Shown here in pieces: positions 59,927 to 64,000 of a stretch of 64,000 nt of DNA; positions within the stretch are counted from its first letter, which is position 1, and every line of letters begins with the position of its first letter. The DNA lies in contig JADKFE010000021.1 in the NCBI GenBank assembly GCA_016717595.1, forward strand, positions 37,027 to 101,026, written 5' to 3'. The position numbers were made by a program, and so were the translations under genes. The DNA comes from Deltaproteobacteria bacterium. Lineage in GTDB: Bacteria; Myxococcota_A; UBA796; CAJQPC01. The notes under the pieces were generated by a model. It was not told where the DNA came from, did not search any database, and saw only the letters and a list, made by a program, of their open reading frames with translations.

Positions 59927-61436
59927 CTAGACCCGCGCCGCGGCCTCGGCGCCGATCATCAGCCCGCAGGCCATCACCGTGATCTGCGGGTTCACGCCCA
60001 AGGATGAGGGGAACACCGAGGCGTCGGCGACGTGCAGGTTGTCCGTGCCCCAGACGAGGCCTGACGGGTCTACGACGCTCTCCGCGGGGTCGTCGCCGGT
60101 GCGGCAGGTGCCCATGGGGTGTGAGGAGATCGCCGTGATGCGGGAGAAGCTCACATCCTCGTGAAGCTGGGCGTTGACCTGGGCCATGTCGCGCATCACC
60201 CCGGCCCCGGCCACGGACGAGACGACGTAGCGCGCCCCGGCGGCGAAATACACCTCAGCGCAGCGCCGCAGCCCGGCCAACATCCGGCGCCGGTCGCCGT
60301 CACCAAACTCCAAGGAGATGCTGTTGGCGTTCACCACGCCGACGGTGTCCTCGTCGTGGACCATGGCGCCCGCCGAGGCCGTCTTGCGCAGATCCGCCAT
60401 CACGGCGTTGAGCTCCGGCCCAAAGGGCAGGCCCAAGCCGACGTAGTGCAGATCCGGCGTCACCGTGCTCGTCTCCAAGAGGTAACCCTCGTCCCAGGCG
60501 TCGACGTAGTAGCCCTGGGAGACGCCCTTCCAGTGCAGGATGTCCTCGTCAAAGGCGCCGAACACCCCGGCGGCGGGGTGGAAGTGCAGGTGTTGGCCGA
60601 CATGTTCGTTCGGCGCGAGCCCGGCTCGTTTCAGCAGGCGCGGGCTGCCGATGGGCCCGCCGCTGAGCACAAACCGTTTGGCCTTCACCTCAAAGCCGCC
60701 CGCCGGGGCCTGGGCGTTGGGCTCCATCAGCCGACCGGTGGCTGAGGACACCCGCGCGCCGTCGTGGGGCAGATCCTCGACGCGGCAGTCGGCGTACACG
60801 CCCACCCGGTTCGTGTGCAGCGCCTTGGCCAGAAACGTGCGGTCCACGGAGTTTTTGCCGCCGGAGGGGCAGCCGATCTGGCAGGCGCCGCAGCCCGTGC
60901 AGCCCGGCGCGCCGCGCTCTAACCAGCCGCCCTTGAGCCCCAAGGCCTCGGCCCCCTGCTTAAAGATCGTGTTGTTGCGCCCCTGAATCGGCTCCGGGTT
61001 CACGATGACGCCCACGGTGCTCCACACCTCGTCCAGCAAGCGCTCAAAGTCACCCTTGGGGTTGAAGCCGCTGTTCTCACGCCAGCCCTTGAGCACTGAG
61101 GCCGGCGTCTTGAACGAGATCGCCGAGTTGATCAGCGTCGAGCCGCCTACCCCTTTGCCGCCGTTCACCGGCAGAAAGCCGCCGGTGCCCATGGCCGCCC
61201 GGGCGCCTTGGTCTTGGTAGAGGTTGCGCAGAGCCCAAGGGTTTGAGCGCTGAAACTGCGCCGGGCGCCAGTGGCGGCCCTCCTCGATGACGGCCACGGT
61301 GTGCCCGGCGTTGGGCCAAGGCATACGCGGCGGCGGCGCCACCGGCCCCGGCGCCCAGCACGGCGACGTCTACCTCCAGGCTGAGCGCGCCGCCGTAGTC
61401 CTCAAAGCTGTGTTTTCCAGGGGTGAAGCCGCGCAT
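59927..61436 (-). CDS. GMC-family oxidoreductase with ferredoxin-like Cys motif (apparent frameshift)
   Basis: ATG at 61436 gives DYGGALSLEVDVAVLGAGAG, the Rossmann FAD site GAGAGGAAAAYALA. The frame is lost at three G (+ strand 61313-61315), one base too many; removing it gives ALANAGHTVAVIEEGRHW and an open frame to 59927, ~502 residues. Further GMC signatures: GGKGVGGSTLINSAISFKTP, CTGCGACQIGC with four Cys (as in cholesterol-oxidase-like GMC enzymes), and SSHPMGTCRTGDDPAESVVD with NLHVADASVFPSSLGVNP near the C-terminus (His/Asn active site). It oxidises an alcohol or sugar with FAD. No signal peptide of its own; the coupled upstream subunit has a Tat signal. Confidence 0.88.
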
Positions 61437-61963
61437 CAGGCGCCCTCACGGGGCAGGTCGTGGCAGAAGGAGTGGTAACCCAAGGCCCGCTGCACCTGGG
61501 GGTGACCAAAATACGCCATGGCCATCACCGACTTGAGCGCGTCGTGGGCGAGGCGTTTGGGCAAGGGGCCCACCTCTCCGAAGGCCGAGAGCAGCTCCAG
61601 CCGCTCCGCCGGGCCCAGGTTGACGAAGCGTGCGCCCTGGCTGAGCGCCACGCCCATGCCCAAGGCCCGCAGAAGCCCCCGAAACGGCGTCGCCATCTTC
61701 TCGCTGAGCCCGCCGCTGAGCAGGCGGTCCACCTCGTCCGAGAGCCCGAGGCTCGACCAGGCGGGGCCCAAGGCACCCGCGGGGAAGAGCGTGTCGCCCA
61801 CGGCGTCGAGGAGCGCGCGCTCGGACGCGCCGAGCACCTTCATGCCCGGCGCCGGGGGCTCCAGATCTGTGGTGGCGTAGACGCTCACCGCGATCCCGGC
61901 CATGAGGCCCAAGGTGAGCGCCCTTCGGCGGCTGAGCAGCGCGGCGCGGGGTGGGGTGACCAT
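61436..61963 (-). CDS. Tat-exported small subunit (gluconate 2-dehydrogenase subunit 3-like)
   Basis: A 175-residue protein with twin-arginine signal SRRRALTLGLMAGIAVSVYA. The rest is helical (LDAVGDTLFPAGALGPAWSS, LSEKMATPFRGLLRALGMGV, LPKRLAHDALKSVMAMAYFG) and ends near HPQVQRALGYHSFCHDLP, matching subunit-3 proteins that escort the GMC subunit through Tat. Its stop and the GMC start share one base (TGATG). Together they form a periplasmic FAD dehydrogenase; the electron-acceptor cytochrome subunit is not adjacent. Confidence 0.85.
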   Translation of the reverse strand: MVTPPRAALLSRRRALTLGLMAGIAVSVYATTDLEPPAPGMKVLGASERALLDAVGDTLFPAGALGPAWSSLGLSDEVDRLLSGGLSEKMATPFRGLLRALGMGVALSQGARFVNLGPAERLELLSAFGEVGPLPKRLAHDALKSVMAMAYFGHPQVQRALGYHSFCHDLPREGA

Positions 61964-62027
61964 TCGCTCAGCCTACACGACCCCGCGTGAGGGTGCTACC
62001 CTGATCGCCCTTCGATCGCCCTCCCAC

Positions 62028-63665
62028 ATGCCGAGGCCCAACATGCTCCACGGTGGTCAGCTCGTCGCCCGCGCCCTCGCCAAAGAGGGGGTGAGCCACC
62101 TCTTCACCCTCTGCGGCGGCCACATCCAGAACATCTACGACGGCTGCCTCGACGAGGGCATCCGCGTGGTGGACTTCCGCCACGAGCAGGCCGCGGGCCA
62201 CGCCGCTGAGGGCTGGGCCCGGGCCACGGGGCGCCCGGGCGTGGCCGCCGTCACCGCCGGTCCCGGCGTCACCGACGCCGTCACCGCCGTGGCCAACGCC
62301 CAGCGCGGCGGCGCGCCGATGATCCTCCTGGGCGGCCAAGGCCCGTCCTTCGCCCGGGAGATGGGCAGCTTGCAGGAGATGGACCACGTCCGCCTGATGC
62401 GCTCGATCACCAAGTGGTCGGCCACGGTGCCCGAGACCCGCCGCATCCCCGACTACCTCGCCATGGCCTTTCGCAAAGCCACCACCGGCGTGCCCGGCCC
62501 GGTGTTTCTGGAGCTGCCCCTGGACGTGTTGATGGGCATGGAGGACCCGACGGGGCTCAACTGGCCCGACGCCTACCGCACTGAAGCCGTGGCGGGCGGC
62601 GATCCCACCTACCTCCAGCGCGCCGCCGACCTGCTCGCCCAGGCCGAGCGCCCCATCGCCATCGTCGGCTCGCAGTGGTGGTGGTCGCCCTACCGCGACA
62701 CCATCGGCGAGTTTGTCACCCGCTTCGACCTGCCCACCTTCCTCAACGGCGGCGCCCGCGGCGCCCTGCCCCCGGAGCACCCCCACTTCTTCCGCCAGTG
62801 CCGCTCCAAGGCCCTGGCCATGGCCGACGTGGTCTTGATCTTCGGCACCCCCTGGGACTTCCGCCTCGGCTACGGCCAGCAGGTGAGCCCCGACACCAAG
62901 GTGATCCAGGTCGATCTGGATCCCGACGTCATCGGCCACAACCGCGGCGCCCAGGTGGGCCTCGTCGGCGACACCGGCCTCGTCATGCGCCAGCTCATCC
63001 AGGCCGCGCCGCGCCGCTCGGGCCCGGACTGGGTCGCCCAGTGTCGCCAGATGGAGGAGCGCGCCTTCGCCAAGATGCTGCCCGAGATGAACAGCGACGC
63101 CAGCCCCGTGAACCCCCTGCGCTTCGCGAAGGAGCTCTCCGACGCCATCCCCAAGGCGGCCACGGTGGTGTGTGACGGCGGCGACATCGTGGGCACGGCG
63201 GCCAAGCTCGTCGCCACCCACGCCGGGGGCCGCTGGATGGACCCAGGCCCCTTGGGCACCCTCGGCGTCGGCCCGTCCTACGCCATGGCCGCGCGCCTCG
63301 CCCGCCCCGACGAGCCCGTGTTCATCATCTACGGCGACGGCAGCTTCGGCCTCAACGGCATGGAGTACGAGGCCGCCGCCCGGCAGAAGATCCCGTTCAT
63401 CGGCGTGATGGGCAACGACGCCGCCTGGATGCAGATCCGCCGCGGCCAGCGCGACATGTTCGGCGACGAGCGCAGCGTGGCCACGGCCCTCGACTACACC
63501 CGCTACGACAAGATGGTCGAGGCTCTGGGCGGCCATGGCGAGTACGTCGAGCGCCCTGAAGACATCCGCCCGGCGATCGACCGCGCTCTGGAGAGCGGCA
63601 AACCCGCGTTGATCAACGTGAAGGTGGGCGAGAGCGACTTCCGCAAGGGCTCGATCTCGGTATGA
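62028..63665 (+). CDS. Thiamine-diphosphate-dependent enzyme, acetolactate synthase-like
   Basis: A 545-residue ThDP enzyme; ATG at 62028, or 62043 (LHGGQLVARALAKEGVSHLF), the frame being open further upstream. The catalytic Glu is in VVDFRHEQAAGHAAEGWARA, then GVAAVTAGPGVTDAVTAVAN, PGPVFLELPLDVLMGMEDP, central FAD/ADP-like domain, and C-terminal ThDP/Mg site FIIYGDGSFGLNGMEYEAAA with GNDAAW. This is the acetolactate synthase/glyoxylate carboligase/oxalyl-CoA decarboxylase group; no regulatory (IlvN) subunit is adjacent, so a catabolic role is as likely as Val/Ile synthesis. ATGA overlap with the next gene. Confidence 0.9.
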   Translation: MPRPNMLHGGQLVARALAKEGVSHLFTLCGGHIQNIYDGCLDEGIRVVDFRHEQAAGHAAEGWARATGRPGVAAVTAGPGVTDAVTAVANAQRGGAPMILLGGQGPSFAREMGSLQEMDHVRLMRSITKWSATVPETRRIPDYLAMAFRKATTGVPGPVFLELPLDVLMGMEDPTGLNWPDAYRTEAVAGGDPTYLQRAADLLAQAERPIAIVGSQWWWSPYRDTIGEFVTRFDLPTFLNGGARGALPPEHPHFFRQCRSKALAMADVVLIFGTPWDFRLGYGQQVSPDTKVIQVDLDPDVIGHNRGAQVGLVGDTGLVMRQLIQAAPRRSGPDWVAQCRQMEERAFAKMLPEMNSDASPVNPLRFAKELSDAIPKAATVVCDGGDIVGTAAKLVATHAGGRWMDPGPLGTLGVGPSYAMAARLARPDEPVFIIYGDGSFGLNGMEYEAAARQKIPFIGVMGNDAAWMQIRRGQRDMFGDERSVATALDYTRYDKMVEALGGHGEYVERPEDIRPAIDRALESGKPALINVKVGESDFRKGSISV

Positions 63666-64000
63666 CCTGGCCCAGCGCGTATGTGCTGGAGTGCAGCGTT
63701 CAGCCCGGCGGATCCCGCTGGGCTGAGCTTCACACCTACACGACGCCGGGGCCGATCCTGCGGGTGCTGGAGCGGCTGTGCGCCAACGAGCACGGCTTCT
63801 TCGCCTACCACACCCTCTGGTATGGCGCGGTGGTGGGCCTCTGGACCATTCACCACGGCGAGGTGGTGGACTTCACCGACCTGCACCCCTACGTCAGCGT
63901 GGATCTGCGTGAGCACGGCGTCATCCGCCTCGATCAGCGCGAGTCCCAGGCCGCCTTGGACTTCAATGACGAGGCCGAGGCCGCCGGTGACCTTGACCGC
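63662..64000 (+). CDS. Unknown protein, 5' part only
   Basis: ATG at 63662 overlaps the stop of the ThDP enzyme (ATGA) and the frame is open to the right edge: 113 residues. The sequence is soluble, aromatic and His-rich (WPSAYVLECSVQPGGSRWAE, HGFFAYHTLWYGAVVGLWTI, HHGEVVDFTDLHPYVSVDL). I do not recognise the family, and the C-terminus is missing. Probably cotranscribed with the enzyme. Confidence 0.8.
   Translation, partial: MTWPSAYVLECSVQPGGSRWAELHTYTTPGPILRVLERLCANEHGFFAYHTLWYGAVVGLWTIHHGEVVDFTDLHPYVSVDLREHGVIRLDQRESQAALDFNDEAEAAGDLDR

Noticed and set aside
1..64000. Insertion sequences, prophage, integrases, attachment sites or CRISPR arrays
   Set aside because: No transposase, integrase, Cas or phage-structural motif was seen in any frame, and no terminal repeats.

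Overview
The window is GC-rich and gene-dense, with no mobile element, CRISPR array or rRNA. It is most like a Myxococcota or related deltaproteobacterial-type Gram-negative chromosome. The evidence is many lipoproteins with Asp/Ser-rich linkers, a MopE-type Ca-binding and FG-GAP protein, an ASPIC/UnbV protein, an AgmX/PglI-type domain protein, an Oar-like TonB-dependent receptor, and a surface protein ending in a MYXO-CTERM-like tail. The taxonomic call is inference.

Layout. 1-1.4 kb (-): bufferin-type RiPP operon (Cys-rich precursor, DUF692 enzyme, start of DUF2063 partner). 1.5-3.4 kb: hypothetical protein, NAD(P)-binding protein, RNase HI. 3.4-12.5 kb (-): an eight-gene potassium operon read as outer-membrane barrel, kdpF, 26-aa membrane peptide, kdpA, kdpB, kdpC, kdpD, kdpE. 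Nearly every junction overlaps by ATGA, and a KdpE-box-like site precedes the first gene. 12.5-19.4 kb (-): malQ, DUF3604 surface protein, small ORF, beta-helix protein, ASST/NHL-like lipoprotein. 19.5-28.7 kb: superoxide dismutase (-); then (+) thiG-thiE, a di-haem cytochrome c peroxidase behind a 7-1-7 palindrome, an FG-GAP/UnbV lipoprotein coupled to a polytopic membrane protein; an alpha/beta hydrolase (-); serS and three tRNA genes (Ser-UGA, Ser-GCU, Arg-ACG) with a strong terminator.

28.8-34.1 kb: MopE/FG-GAP lipoprotein, membrane protein, rsgA, tandem AgmX/PglI-type protein. 34.2-39.2 kb (+): glycosyltransferase, DUF362/ferredoxin protein, periplasmic beta-propeller and LolA-like protein, an uncharacterised envelope operon. 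39.2-48.5 kb: capsule/exopolysaccharide locus (WecG-type transferase, IPT lipoprotein, Wza-like exporter, initiating phosphoglycosyltransferase, hybrid histidine kinase, Wzc-like tyrosine kinase, HEAT lipoprotein). 48.6-55 kb: TonB-dependent receptor with IPT lipoprotein, small protein, two DUF4349 proteins. 55.1-57.1 kb: sulfatase-fold/TPR lipoprotein. 57.2-58.8 kb: two-gene DUF4365 cassette of unknown function. 58.8-64 kb: hemE, Tat-linked GMC oxidoreductase pair, ThDP enzyme and the start of an unknown gene.

Five genes (near 1.33, 30.63, 36.63, 54.90 and 61.31 kb) read through only after a one-base correction, mostly in short G or C runs. This looks more like base-calling error than real decay, and those proteins are annotated as single genes with the shift stated. 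I could run no searches: family names rest on motifs read by eye, and GC content and homology were not computed.
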